From: Planktothrix sp. PCC 11201
GTDB taxonomy: Bacteria; Cyanobacteriota; Cyanobacteriia; Cyanobacteriales; Microcoleaceae
Direction: 5' to 3'
Assembly: GCF_900009135.1 (NCBI RefSeq)
Contig: NZ_LT797701.1
Coordinates: 622,296-686,295, forward strand
Length of the DNA: 64,000 bases
Shown here: piece after piece, positions 52,027 to 60,978 of the stretch
How the letters are laid out: the number at the start of each line of letters is the position of its first letter
Numbering within the stretch: position 1 is the first letter of the stretch
Notes under the pieces: model-generated
Told to the model about the DNA's origin: nothing
Database searches by the model: none
Seen by the model: the letters and a program-made list of their open reading frames with translations, nothing else
Position numbers and translations under genes: made by a program

Positions 52027-54498
52027 CTAGGTTAAAATACTGCCTCCCATAATCTTAATATAACGACGATTTAATTCATCTCGCATTAAAGGTAAACCCT
52101 GTAACTTTGGATCTTTTTCTAATACATTTTGGGCAGCATCCCTGGCTAATTGTAACACCTCCTGATCCTCAACTAAACTGGCTAAAGCAAAATCCGGTAA
52201 ACCTGACTGACGAGTGCCTAAAACCTGTCCTGGCCCCCGCAATTGTAAATCCATTTCGGCAATCAAAAACCCATCCTGAGATTGTTCTAAAACCTGTAAC
52301 CGTTGTCGCGCTTCAGGGGTAGAACCTCCTAACATTAATAAACAATAGGATTTATCCTTTCCTCGACCCACCCTACCGCGTAATTGATGCACTTGAGATA
52401 ATCCAAACCGCTCGGCATTTTCAATTAACATCACCGTGGCATTCGGAACATCCACCCCCACTTCCACCACCGTTGTTGACACCAGAATCTGAGTTTCTTT
52501 ATCCCGAAATAGAGTAATAGCTTCATCTTTTTCCGCGCTACTCATTCGACCATGGAGCAACCCAATTTTAAACTCGGGAAAAATCTTAGACTGTAATTTT
52601 TGATGTTCCTCCACCGCCGATTTAACATCTAATTTTTCTGATTCTTCAATTAAGGGTAATACCACATAAACCTGTCTACCTTTGGCTACCTCCCGTTGAA
52701 TTAAATCATAGGCATCCCGTCGTTGTTTTCCGGTTAAAATAGTGGTTTGAATGGGTTGGCGACCGGGGGGAAGTTCATCAATTTGACTCACATCTAAATC
52801 CCCATGTAAGGTTAGGGCTAAGGTGCGGGGAATGGGAGTGGCGGTCATGGTTAAAACATGGGGAGATTCGCCTTTTTGTTGTAATCTAGCCCGTTGTTGA
52901 ACCCCAAATCGATGTTGTTCATCTATCACCACCAATCCCAAACGATGAAAATTTACCTTATCTTGAATTAAGGCATGGGTTCCGACTAAAACTGGCAATT
53001 CTCCCGTTTCTAAATGGGCATGAATTTGACGCCGTTTTCCCACTTTCGTTGAACCCGTTAATAATTCTACAGGCAGGTGCATTAAATTAAACCAACTGAC
53101 TAATTTTCGATAATGTTGTTCGGCTAAAACTTCCGTTGGCGCCATTAAAGCGGCTTGATATCCGGCTTGAATTGCCGCTAACATTGCCACCACCGCCACC
53201 ACGGTTTTTCCGGCTCCCACATCTCCTTGTACTAATCGATTCATCGGTTCAGGGGAATATAAATCTTGGAGAATTTCTTGAATTACCCGATCTTGAGCAT
53301 TGGTTAATTGAAAGGGTAGAATTTGATAAAATTCATCCATTAATTTGCCTTTTGGGGCTAAAACTGCACTGGTTTCCACTTGTTTCTGCTGTTGTCTTCG
53401 GGTTAATAATCCTAACTGTAAATAGAAAAATTCATCAAAAACTAACCGCCGTCTAGCCGCCGATAAACAATCTCGGTCTGGAGGGAAATGGATATTCTCA
53501 ATGGCATTAGTTAACCCAATTAATTGATATTGATTTAATACTTCTTGGGGTAAGGCATCTTTTAATTGTTTCGCCGCCGGTAAGGCTGCAATTACCGCTT
53601 TTCTCACCACATCCGCCCCGATGCCATCTGCTAACGGATACACGGGCAAAAGTCGCCCAATTTTCATCGATTCAATTTGACCATCGGCATCATCTAAAAC
53701 CTCTAATTCCGGGTTATCTAAGGTAATCCCATATTGATTTTTTTTGACTAAACCCGATGCGGCAATCAACGCCCCGGGAGCATAATTATTTTTTTGTTGA
53801 TGTTGCCAACCTTTACTACTATATCGATTTCCGGCATAAAATCGACTAATTTTAAGCTGTCCGGTATTATCGCTTAATACTAATTCTAATATGGTTAATT
53901 TTTTATTGCGCGGACTACTAAAACAACTACACCGTTTTACCTGAGCAATTAGGGTTACGGTTTCCCCAGGTTCGAGTTCTTTGATTTTTACCTGTCGGGC
54001 GTAGTCAATATGATCCCGGGGATAATAATACAGTAAATCAAATACGGTTAAAATTCCTAATTTAGCGATGCGATCGCTATTTCTCGGCCCGATAATTTTT
54101 TCTAAGGATTGTTCTAAGGAAATCTCAACACTTTTGGCTTTTTCCGCCATTCCAGCACTACGAGCCTGGGGGTTTCGATTGTGTTCTTTTTCCCGAATAT
54201 CCGATACCTTATTTCTACAGTCAAATAACCGTTGTAATTGCAATAAAAAACGTCTCGTATCGGCAATTAAATGTTGTCGGTCTTCTATGGCTAATTCAGG
54301 ATAGCGTAAAAACTCCTCCGCCAAATCTTGACACCGTTGTTGGGTCTCCGGCGGTGCATTTTCAAACAATTCCTTTAAACTCACATAAAAAAATTCATGG
54401 AACTGATATTGACTCCCCTGTAAATTCGTAAAACCCCGTTCTGCTTCCACGCACAACGCTTTACTAAATCTCCACCAGTCCGGTTGATAAGATTTCAT
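52027..54498 (-). CDS. recG: ATP-dependent DNA helicase RecG
   Basis: 823 residues, about 130 longer at the N-terminus than E. coli RecG, as in other cyanobacteria. OB-fold wedge domain in the first half (near residues 200-260), then helicase motifs: Walker A LVQGDVGAGKTVVA near 440, the DEQH box VIDEQHRFGVQQR near 530, TATPIPRTLALT, and motifs V/VI STTVVEVGVDVPNATVM and QLRGRVGRG. It reverses stalled forks and processes Holliday junctions. It lies in a minus-strand run with the tsf/rpsB genes upstream, but a promoter-rich gap of 457 bases separates it from them. Confidence 0.97.
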   Translation of the reverse strand: MKSYQPDWWRFSKALCVEAERGFTNLQGSQYQFHEFFYVSLKELFENAPPETQQRCQDLAEEFLRYPELAIEDRQHLIADTRRFLLQLQRLFDCRNKVSDIREKEHNRNPQARSAGMAEKAKSVEISLEQSLEKIIGPRNSDRIAKLGILTVFDLLYYYPRDHIDYARQVKIKELEPGETVTLIAQVKRCSCFSSPRNKKLTILELVLSDNTGQLKISRFYAGNRYSSKGWQHQQKNNYAPGALIAASGLVKKNQYGITLDNPELEVLDDADGQIESMKIGRLLPVYPLADGIGADVVRKAVIAALPAAKQLKDALPQEVLNQYQLIGLTNAIENIHFPPDRDCLSAARRRLVFDEFFYLQLGLLTRRQQQKQVETSAVLAPKGKLMDEFYQILPFQLTNAQDRVIQEILQDLYSPEPMNRLVQGDVGAGKTVVAVVAMLAAIQAGYQAALMAPTEVLAEQHYRKLVSWFNLMHLPVELLTGSTKVGKRRQIHAHLETGELPVLVGTHALIQDKVNFHRLGLVVIDEQHRFGVQQRARLQQKGESPHVLTMTATPIPRTLALTLHGDLDVSQIDELPPGRQPIQTTILTGKQRRDAYDLIQREVAKGRQVYVVLPLIEESEKLDVKSAVEEHQKLQSKIFPEFKIGLLHGRMSSAEKDEAITLFRDKETQILVSTTVVEVGVDVPNATVMLIENAERFGLSQVHQLRGRVGRGKDKSYCLLMLGGSTPEARQRLQVLEQSQDGFLIAEMDLQLRGPGQVLGTRQSGLPDFALASLVEDQEVLQLARDAAQNVLEKDPKLQGLPLMRDELNRRYIKIMGGSILT

Positions 54499-54651
54499 CT
54501 TAATCTCAGTTCCTAATTACCCTGTCTTTGTGACTCACCACAGCCTATTATAATATATTGTATTGTCAGCAGAACAGAGATTTTCTTTGCTTTTCTTTAA
54601 CCGCTCTACTCGGCTTTTTAATAATAGGAATTAACGCCAATTTCAGAGGGG

Positions 54652-54729
54652 TTGACAATAACAAATCGATTTTGCTATAATTTTAGCAAATGCTAGTGGC
54701 GGGGTTGTGGACTTGCACTTGATTTTTTA
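54652..54729 (+). promoter_or_regulatory. Promoter-micro-ORF unit 1
   Basis: Perfect TTGACA at 54652-54657, an 18-base spacer and TATAAT at 54676-54681. Eight bases later an ATG starts a 10-codon frame (MLVAGLWTCT, stop TGA 54720-54722), followed by a T-run (GATTTTTTAAG). It faces away from recG toward the convergent 54956 gene, so no long gene is served. With the second copy below it looks like a small RNA or leaderless micro-ORF unit. The gap 54499-54955 holds nothing else I recognise. Confidence 0.55.
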
Positions 54730-54829
54730 AGCAATAAATCTTAAAAGCCTTTATCCATAGCCTTACAGACTTTTCGAATTTCCCCACCCCTCAATTTTCG
54801 GGGAAAATCAAAGCGAATTTTAAAGAAGG

Positions 54830-54916
54830 TTGACACGAATAGTTTTCGGGTGCTATAATTTGAGTAGATGCTACTGGGGGTCGTTCGTCCCTACTCTTGA
54901 TTTTTTAGTCAATCAA
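54830..54916 (+). promoter_or_regulatory. Promoter-micro-ORF unit 2
   Basis: Same layout as unit 1, 178 bases downstream: TTGACA at 54830-54835, 18-base spacer, TATAAT at 54854-54859, then 8 bases and ATG of a 10-codon frame (MLLGVVRPYS) with TGA, and again GATTTTTTAG. The two align without gaps from the -35 box to the T-run, yet the encoded peptides differ after ML. The divergence suggests that structure or promoter, not the peptide, is kept. Confidence 0.55.
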
Positions 54917-54955
54917 AACCCCTAAAACCTTAACCCACAAGTATTACAACCCTTT

Positions 54956-55777
54956 TTAATCCTCATACCAACTGGCTCGCCAAGCGTCTTCCGCCTGAAG
55001 TATAGCCCTCTCCCGTAACTTTTTTTGATAGTCCCGACGGATACCACTCAACTGTCCCGATAAATGGCGGAGTTGGTGACGTCGCGCCATCACATTAGCA
55101 TCCGCAAACTCAATTTCCCCCAGGCGCAAATGAATAGCCGTTAACTTGGTCATCATAGAGGTTTGGGACTCGTCATCATCCTCCGTCTCAATCATGATCT
55201 GGAGCAAATTCGCTGGCCCAGCCACCATATCACTCGACGCTTGAGCTTTAGAAGCCACTTCCAAAATCGCTTCCGGTAATTTTTTCGGTAACAGTCCAAA
55301 CCGTTGTAACAGCAAGTTAGCATCCTTAGATAGCAATTTCAACAGCCGCACAATTTCAGTTTCAATCCCTTCTTGCCAAGCCAATAAATCCAACGGTTGT
55401 GGAGTCCGAGAAACCTGCAAATTTTCCTCGGGCTGTGCCTCCCCCTGCTCAGAGGTAAAATCCTCCTCCTCTCCATCTACAAGTTCAAACGAAACTAGAA
55501 TGTGCAGAGAATCGCACAAATCCGTCTGCATTTGTCGGGCTAAATTTCTTAGCTCCTGTTGTAATTTTTGTCGTTGTGAAACCGATAACTCTAAAAATGC
55601 TTGAGGATAGGTTTGAGTACAGAGATGATAACTCGCCAAAATTAATTGTTGACGTACCCCTTGCCCCAGGGCTACCAAATAGACTTCATAAGCCTGATGA
55701 AACTCTTGGGCAATTTTAGCGATCGCTTCTTCCAAAGCAGCGATATCCTGATCAACGCGATTTATTGATCCAGCCAT
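54956..55777 (-). CDS. Conserved cyanobacterial hypothetical protein next to tsf
   Basis: 273 residues, soluble. Mostly helical: residues about 10-120 (DQDIAALEEAIAKIAQEF, and LARQMQTDLCDSLHILVSF), an acidic linker at about 100-125, then ILEVASKAQASSDMVAGPANLLQIMIE and a final helix (RRDYQKKLRERAILQAEDAW). I do not recognise a named domain. The gene is placed after tsf and before recG on the minus strand, an arrangement I believe is repeated in cyanobacteria. The start ATG is followed by AGSINRV; the heptamer repeat is just upstream. Confidence 0.7.
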   Translation of the reverse strand: MAGSINRVDQDIAALEEAIAKIAQEFHQAYEVYLVALGQGVRQQLILASYHLCTQTYPQAFLELSVSQRQKLQQELRNLARQMQTDLCDSLHILVSFELVDGEEEDFTSEQGEAQPEENLQVSRTPQPLDLLAWQEGIETEIVRLLKLLSKDANLLLQRFGLLPKKLPEAILEVASKAQASSDMVAGPANLLQIMIETEDDDESQTSMMTKLTAIHLRLGEIEFADANVMARRHQLRHLSGQLSGIRRDYQKKLRERAILQAEDAWRASWYED

Positions 55778-55782
55778 AAAGG

Positions 55783-55808
55783 AATTACGAATTACGAATT
55801 ACGAATTA
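55783..55808. repeat. Heptamer tandem repeat (AATTACG x3)
   Basis: Three tandem AATTACG units with a partial fourth in the gap after tsf. The unit is the reverse complement (rotated) of the ATTCGTA repeat at 443-473. Confidence 0.85.
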
Positions 55809-55877
55809 ATGAACTCCGATCATAATTAAATTCCTATCAGATCGGAGTTCCAACTATCAATTAACTTCAGAAGTAAC

Positions 55878-56537
55878 CTAGGCTTTACCCATTTGTTCAG
55901 CCACTTCATCCGCAAAATTCTTTTCTTCCTTCTCTAACCCTTCGCCCAAAACAAAACGAGCAAAGCGACGAATTTTAATGTTTTCTCCTAACAGAGCAAT
56001 ACTTTGTTTTACCAACTCCGCCACCGTAATATCTTGATTGCGAATGTAAGGTTGATCAACTAAAGATAGCTCTTGAAGACGCTTATCAATTCGTCCTTGA
56101 ACAATTTTTTCCTTAATATTATCAGGTTTATTTCCTAAATCATCCCGCTTCATTTCAATCTCTTTTTCCTTAGCGGTAATGCTGGGGGGAATATCATCAA
56201 TAGAAACATATTCCACATTAGGACAAGCTGCAATTTGCATGGCAATATTATTCACTAATGCCTTAAATTCCTCCCGACGCGCCACAAAGTCTGTTTCGCA
56301 GTTGACTTCCACCATCACTCCAACCCGTCCGCCAGTGTGAATATAACTTCCCACCAAGCCTTCGGTAGCGCTGCGAGAGGTCTTTTTATCCGCAGAACTA
56401 ATTCCCTTTTGACGCAACCATTCTATGGACTTAGTGATATCCCCATCATTTTCAATCAGGGCTTTTTTACAGTCCATCATCCCCGCGCCCGTTTTATCGC
56501 GCAGTTCCTTCACAACTTTTGCTGAGATTTCCGCCAT
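55878..56537 (-). CDS. tsf: Translation elongation factor Ts
   Basis: 219 residues. It reloads EF-Tu with GTP. The N-terminal motif [21 protein letters not shown] (residues 6-27) and the core [19 protein letters not shown] (near 75-93) are diagnostic. It has the single-domain short form found in cyanobacteria. rpsB is the upstream gene, about 170 bases away, the universal order. Confidence 0.98.
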   Translation of the reverse strand: MAEISAKVVKELRDKTGAGMMDCKKALIENDGDITKSIEWLRQKGISSADKKTSRSATEGLVGSYIHTGGRVGVMVEVNCETDFVARREEFKALVNNIAMQIAACPNVEYVSIDDIPPSITAKEKEIEMKRDDLGNKPDNIKEKIVQGRIDKRLQELSLVDQPYIRNQDITVAELVKQSIALLGENIKIRRFARFVLGEGLEKEEKNFADEVAEQMGKA

Positions 56538-56635
56538 CTTTTCCTCAGATTTATTCTAGGTTTGCTACAGCTATCATCCATCTGTTAACCACCAGTATAA
56601 CAAATGAATAAGAGCGTTTTTCCAGATTAATATTC

Positions 56636-56689
56636 CAGGAGTCCCGAGGGGATAATTTAGTTTAAACCCGTCCAAAAAAAAGACTCCTG
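56636..56689 (-). other. Inverted repeat in the rpsB-tsf gap
   Basis: CAGGAGTC at 56636-56643 and GACTCCTG at 56682-56689 form an 8-base stem with a loop of 38 bases containing an A8 run. On the minus strand it lies after rpsB and upstream of tsf, so it may attenuate read-through or bind the ribosomal proteins. No U-run follows. Confidence 0.45.
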
Positions 56690-56706
56690 AGAACTTGTTT
56701 TAGGTT

Positions 56707-57498
56707 TTATTCTTCCGACTCCGAATCAGAATCTAAATCGCCGATATCTTCAACTTCTTCATCGTCTTCATACTCGGCTTCGTAATCTTCAAAGTCTTCG
56801 GGTGCTTCTGCACCTTGACCATGACGTCCTTCATAAATTGCATCGGCTAACTTACCGACAATCAACTTAATTGAACGAATAGCGTCATCATTAGCTGGAA
56901 TATGAATATCTGCCAAATCAGGATCACAATTGGTATCTAATAAAGACACAATGGGAATATCTAATTTCCGACATTCCATCACCGCATTATATTCCCGGCG
57001 TTGGTCAACTAAAATCACCACATCAGGAACACGACGCATGGCTTTAATTCCGCCTAAATACTTCCGTAATTTCGTCAATTCTCGACGTAAAACCGAAGCT
57101 TCTTTTTTAGGAAGATAATCAAAATAACCACTGGACTCGCGGTCTTCCAAAGTTTTCAGACGGTCAACCCGGGTTTTAATCGTCGCCCAGTTGGTCAGCA
57201 TTCCCCCCAACCAACGTTGGTTGACATAATATCCCCCGCAACGGGCGGCTTCGCTGGCGATAATTCCAGCAGCTTGACGTTTAGTACCGACAAACAGAAA
57301 CTTCTTCCCATCTTCAGAGGAACTTCTGACATAATCATAGGCCTCCTCCATTAGTTCTGCGGTTTGAACTAAATCAATAATATGAACCCCGTTACGCTCC
57401 GTGTAGATATAGGGAGACATTTTTGGATTCCAACGGCGGGTCTGATGTCCAAAGTGAACTCCAGACTCCAGCATTTCTGCCAAACTAATAACGCCCAT
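56707..57498 (-). CDS. rpsB: 30S ribosomal protein S2
   Basis: 263 residues. Diagnostic blocks: [55 protein letters not shown] and [54 protein letters not shown]. The first 225 residues match the family. The last about 35 form an acidic tail ([20 protein letters not shown]), an extension often seen in cyanobacterial S2. tsf is cotranscribed. A structured leader lies directly upstream. Confidence 0.98.
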   Translation of the reverse strand: MGVISLAEMLESGVHFGHQTRRWNPKMSPYIYTERNGVHIIDLVQTAELMEEAYDYVRSSSEDGKKFLFVGTKRQAAGIIASEAARCGGYYVNQRWLGGMLTNWATIKTRVDRLKTLEDRESSGYFDYLPKKEASVLRRELTKLRKYLGGIKAMRRVPDVVILVDQRREYNAVMECRKLDIPIVSLLDTNCDPDLADIHIPANDDAIRSIKLIVGKLADAIYEGRHGQGAEAPEDFEDYEAEYEDDEEVEDIGDLDSDSESEE

Positions 57499-57513
57499 TC
57501 TTTATAACTCCTA

Positions 57514-57585
57514 ATTCGGGTTAATCCTCCATCCAGGCGTATCAGCTAAGGGTTTTAACCCTAGAAACACCCGAATCCCTGGATG
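57514..57585 (-). promoter_or_regulatory. Structured 5' leader of rpsB with possible pseudoknot
   Basis: Read on the minus strand, an 8-base stem (CATCCAGG at 57578-57585 with CCTGGATG at 57530-57537) encloses an inner hairpin (AGGGT/ACCCT with loop of four, near 57549-57562). In addition ATTCGGGT at 57569-57576, inside the outer loop, is complementary over 8 bases to ACCCGAAT at 57514-57521, next to the TAGGAG ribosome binding site and 16 bases before the ATG. Such a pseudoknot-type leader fits autoregulation by S2. Confidence 0.6.
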
Positions 57586-57671
57586 TGTGATTTTTAGACA
57601 ACCTTTCCAATATACCATATCGTGAGGATTTTGAATCAAAGAATTAAAAGATCACGGGAATTTGTCAGTAA

Positions 57672-58952
57672 TTAATTACTATTCCAAATTAGTTCTAAAC
57701 GGGCTTGAGCTTCTTTGAGTGCTTCCTCAGCAGAAGATTTACCTAGTAATGTGGACTCAATGGCTCGACCCAAACTATTAGATAAACGATTATATCCAGC
57801 AATAATGGGTCGAGCGCGGGCTACAGGCATTTGGTCTACAAACACTTTTAACCAAGGTTGGGAGTTGAGGAATTGTTGATAGGCCGGACTTTGAACAGAA
57901 TTAATATTAACGGGTAAAAAACCAGTCCCTATAGCCCATTCTGTTTGAAATTCTTCACTTAAAACAAATTCTAAAAACCTCAGTGCTGCCTTCTCTCTTT
58001 CTGGCTTAGTCTTCATCACATAAAGATTTCCACCCCCAATCACCGTAGCTTTCTTAATATTAGCAGGGATAGGAAATACTTGATAATCAACATTAGATTT
58101 AGTAATATAAGTCCAGGGGCCAGTGATTTGCATTGCCACACGACCCGCCAGAAAATTATCCTCCTCATAACCCCGTTCTGGACTAGAAAGAATGGCTGAA
58201 CCATCTTTAATTAAGTCTTGCCAGAATTTTAAAGCGGTAATAGCTCCAGCATTAGTTAAATTGGGATAGCCATTAGTTACTATTTCACCGGGGGCACTTA
58301 ATAAAAACGGAAACCAACTAAAAACAGTCCATTCTCCTTTACCTAAAGGCAGTAATATTCCATGTTGTTCGGGTAGTTGATCGCCATTTTTATCGATTGT
58401 CAATTTTTTAGCAACTTGGCGTAATTCTTCCCAAGTTTTCGGGGTTTCTTTTATTCCCGCAGCTTCAAAAAGTGTAGGACGATAAAAAATAGCCAGATTA
58501 CTTGTAGAAAGAGGAATTGACCACAAGTGACCATCTAATTTTAATTCCTCCAATGTGTTAGGAATAATTTCAGATTTCCCGGGTAATTGGTCAAACCATT
58601 CTTCTAGGGGAACAATTGCGCCCAATTCGACAAACTGACCCGTAAGTTGAGGATAAAATGACAGAATATCTGGAGAGGCATTACCAACGACAGCCGTTAA
58701 TACTTTTGGTAATCCTTCTGCGTAAATAGATTCTACCTGAATATCAGTATGTTTTTGATTGAATTTTTCTACCAATCTTTCAAAAACATCGCGGTTTTTA
58801 GGGGGATTAATTGATTGCCATAGTGTCAGATGAATTACCCCGTTATTTTTATTTACATATTCTTGACAGCCAGATAAAAAAGTAATACAAAATAAAAGTA
58901 TAATAGCCGAAATCAAAAGTTGCTTCCAGATATAAAACATTTCCTGTTGCAC
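57672..58952 (-). CDS. ABC-type sugar substrate-binding lipoprotein (family 1)
   Basis: 426 residues. Lipoprotein signal with lipobox LSGC (near residue 29) after a hydrophobic stretch; mature part is the family 1 extracellular binding fold: IHLTLWQSINPPKNRDVFERLVEKFNQKH at the N-terminus, PKTWEELRQVAKKL near 157, GILLPLGKGEWTVFSWFPFL and GRVAMQITGPWTYI near 270, and EALKEAQARLELIW at the end. No permease or ATPase is beside it, so it is an orphan component here. A start at the ATG at 58940 is equally possible. Substrate: a sugar or oligosaccharide by family likeness only. Confidence 0.9.
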   Translation of the reverse strand: MQQEMFYIWKQLLISAIILLFCITFLSGCQEYVNKNNGVIHLTLWQSINPPKNRDVFERLVEKFNQKHTDIQVESIYAEGLPKVLTAVVGNASPDILSFYPQLTGQFVELGAIVPLEEWFDQLPGKSEIIPNTLEELKLDGHLWSIPLSTSNLAIFYRPTLFEAAGIKETPKTWEELRQVAKKLTIDKNGDQLPEQHGILLPLGKGEWTVFSWFPFLLSAPGEIVTNGYPNLTNAGAITALKFWQDLIKDGSAILSSPERGYEEDNFLAGRVAMQITGPWTYITKSNVDYQVFPIPANIKKATVIGGGNLYVMKTKPEREKAALRFLEFVLSEEFQTEWAIGTGFLPVNINSVQSPAYQQFLNSQPWLKVFVDQMPVARARPIIAGYNRLSNSLGRAIESTLLGKSSAEEALKEAQARLELIWNSN

Positions 58953-59051
58953 AATAGATAACTCCTCTATTTTTCATATAAAAACCTTTGAAAATGGTAA
59001 AATTCGTTGATTTATGTTATTAGCTTTTAGCTAATTTGGCAAAACAAAGTA

Positions 59052-59717
59052 TTAATTTTCATGTAAATAAATATTTGCTAAAACACTCTTAGTAATACTT
59101 GTTTCTGCTCTTGTGTAAATATAGGTTTCTGGTTTGGTAATGTTTTGAGTTTTGAATACTTTTTCTGCTCGTTGCCAAAAATCTGTATCTTCACCATAGG
59201 CGATATTATCAAATCCTTTTAATTCAAAAAATACTTGACGTTTACCAAAAAAGGTAGGGCCTAAAACACATTCTTTTAAATTAATGGTTTTCCCAGGTTT
59301 ATAATAATCAGCTACTATAATATCTTCCTCAGAAAAAAATCCGCCTTGTATTAAATCAATTTCAGGATGAGATTTTAGATAATTAAAACGAGATTCTATA
59401 TGATGAGGGGCATAGGTATCATCACTATCTAAAAATGTAATATAGGAGCTAAATGAGGCTTGAATACCGACATTTTTAGAGTAGGCTAACTTGCGATTTT
59501 TATGTTTCAAATAACGGATATTTTGAGTGTTTTGTAAATAGGGGTTGACAATTTCAAAAGTCTGATCATTGCTGCCATCATCGACAACTAGCAATTCCCA
59601 ATTTTTAAAAGTTTGACCGATAACACTATCAATACATTGACTTAAATATTGGGCTCGATTGTATGTACATAAAATGATGCTAACTTCGGGTTGGATATCA
59701 AAATTAATCGGACTCAT
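59052..59717 (-). CDS. Glycosyltransferase, family 2
   Basis: 221 residues. GT-A fold motifs: VSIILCTYNRAQYLSQCIDSVIGQTF at the N-terminus, LLVVDDGSNDQTFEIV, and the metal-binding TFLDSDDTYAPHHIESR near residue 95. The C-terminal region (GPTFFGKRQVFFELKGFDNIAYGEDTDFWQR) looks like the acceptor side. It probably adds a sugar to a surface polysaccharide or a small lipid/peptide. The next two genes are on the same strand: a methyltransferase and another family 2 enzyme. Confidence 0.9.
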   Translation of the reverse strand: MSPINFDIQPEVSIILCTYNRAQYLSQCIDSVIGQTFKNWELLVVDDGSNDQTFEIVNPYLQNTQNIRYLKHKNRKLAYSKNVGIQASFSSYITFLDSDDTYAPHHIESRFNYLKSHPEIDLIQGGFFSEEDIIVADYYKPGKTINLKECVLGPTFFGKRQVFFELKGFDNIAYGEDTDFWQRAEKVFKTQNITKPETYIYTRAETSITKSVLANIYLHEN

Positions 59718-59749
59718 GGCAATTGATAAAGAGTTATAAAAAGTGAATT

Positions 59750-60868
59750 TTATTTCTGGGCTACGATACAGGTAGCCACAGGATAATCTGGATGATATGC
59801 GTCTAGTTCTGCGGTTGTTAGTTCTTCAGTGGCGATGCCATGATAACTAGCAATAACAGTAATAGGATTACCATAAATATAGAGCTTTTGGTCAGAGAAA
59901 TTTCTAAACATCCAAGCAAAAGCATCAGGTAAAGGCCGCCAATAGTCCATGGGTGTAGCATGGAGTCTGATAGAACTGGGAACCATGGCAAAACATTTAC
60001 CCCCTGGTTTTAACCAAGTATAAATATTTTCTACTACTTGCCAAGGTGCATAACAGTGTTCCAGAACATTAAAAATTACGATGGAATCAAAGGATTCCGG
60101 TTTAATTATAGATGGATCGTGAGCATCACCGACTATATCTATTCCCAAACCGGGTTCTATATTCATAATTTGATAGGATGTTCCAGGATTGACTTCATAG
60201 AAGTCTTTATCTTTGGGTATGCCTCCTATTTCTAGGATATTACCATAAATTTGCGTTTGAATTTCTTTTAAATATTGGCTGAGATAGTATCTATCTACTG
60301 GTGTACCTCTGGTTAAACCAAATGCTTGACAAATAGGAACAGTCTTTTTTAAATCCCCCCAATTTATGGAATTTGTAGCAGGAGATAGCAACCCCAGTTT
60401 TTCTAAATGTTCCACTAAATTACGAAATTCTTCTAGGGTATTAATGGATTGGAAATCATCTTTTAATTGATAGTTAAAAAATAATTGTGTCAGAAATTGG
60501 TAACTTTTTTGACTGATATCACCCAGTTCAAATAACATTTCCTTTTCGATAAAGCTGCGAAATCCCTTACCGAAAATTGTAATTTTTCCATCGGCTAAAA
60601 ACACGATGGCATTTTCCAGCAGATGTTGATATTGTTCTAGCTCCTCCGTCTTCTCTAGGACTGAAGCTGATTGAATTTGTTCAAAGATTAGGTAAGCTTT
60701 TTCTAAAGAATGTTCGTGAACAAATATTTCTAATATTGTTAACCAGGATTTGTTAGTAATAATTTCTGCTGTGCGTTGACTCCAAGCAAAAATAGCATAA
60801 AGTTGGGAATCTTCAATTTTTAAGAAAGCATTACTTACATAGGTTTTAATCATTGAATTTTTTCTCAT
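59750..60868 (-). CDS. SAM-dependent methyltransferase with unassigned N-terminal domain
   Basis: 372 residues. The C-terminal half (about 205-372) is a class I methyltransferase: YGNILEIGGIP motif I region, GDAHDPSII, SIVIFNVLEHCYAPWQVVENI motif IV/V and YTWLKPGGKCFAMVPSS. The first 200 residues form a separate helical/alpha-beta region (ILEIFVHEHSLEKAYLIFEQ, RSFIEKEMLFELGDISQKSYQFL) that I cannot assign. It lies between two glycosyltransferases, so it likely modifies a sugar or glycolipid. The start MRKNSMIKT has a second ATG 15 bases later. Confidence 0.85.
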   Translation of the reverse strand: MRKNSMIKTYVSNAFLKIEDSQLYAIFAWSQRTAEIITNKSWLTILEIFVHEHSLEKAYLIFEQIQSASVLEKTEELEQYQHLLENAIVFLADGKITIFGKGFRSFIEKEMLFELGDISQKSYQFLTQLFFNYQLKDDFQSINTLEEFRNLVEHLEKLGLLSPATNSINWGDLKKTVPICQAFGLTRGTPVDRYYLSQYLKEIQTQIYGNILEIGGIPKDKDFYEVNPGTSYQIMNIEPGLGIDIVGDAHDPSIIKPESFDSIVIFNVLEHCYAPWQVVENIYTWLKPGGKCFAMVPSSIRLHATPMDYWRPLPDAFAWMFRNFSDQKLYIYGNPITVIASYHGIATEELTTAELDAYHPDYPVATCIVAQK

Positions 60869-60978
60869 TTAAAAAGTAAATTGTGCTGAATTTGCAACCA
60901 AAGCTAAAGTTATCATGGTAAAGTAATAGTGTCAAGTTGATGTAAAAAAACACGATTTTCACCGTTCTTGTGCCTTTT

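Noticed and set aside
54652..54681. TTGACA-TATAAT as a promoter of recG
   Set aside because: The boxes point along the plus strand, away from recG (minus). They cannot drive recG.
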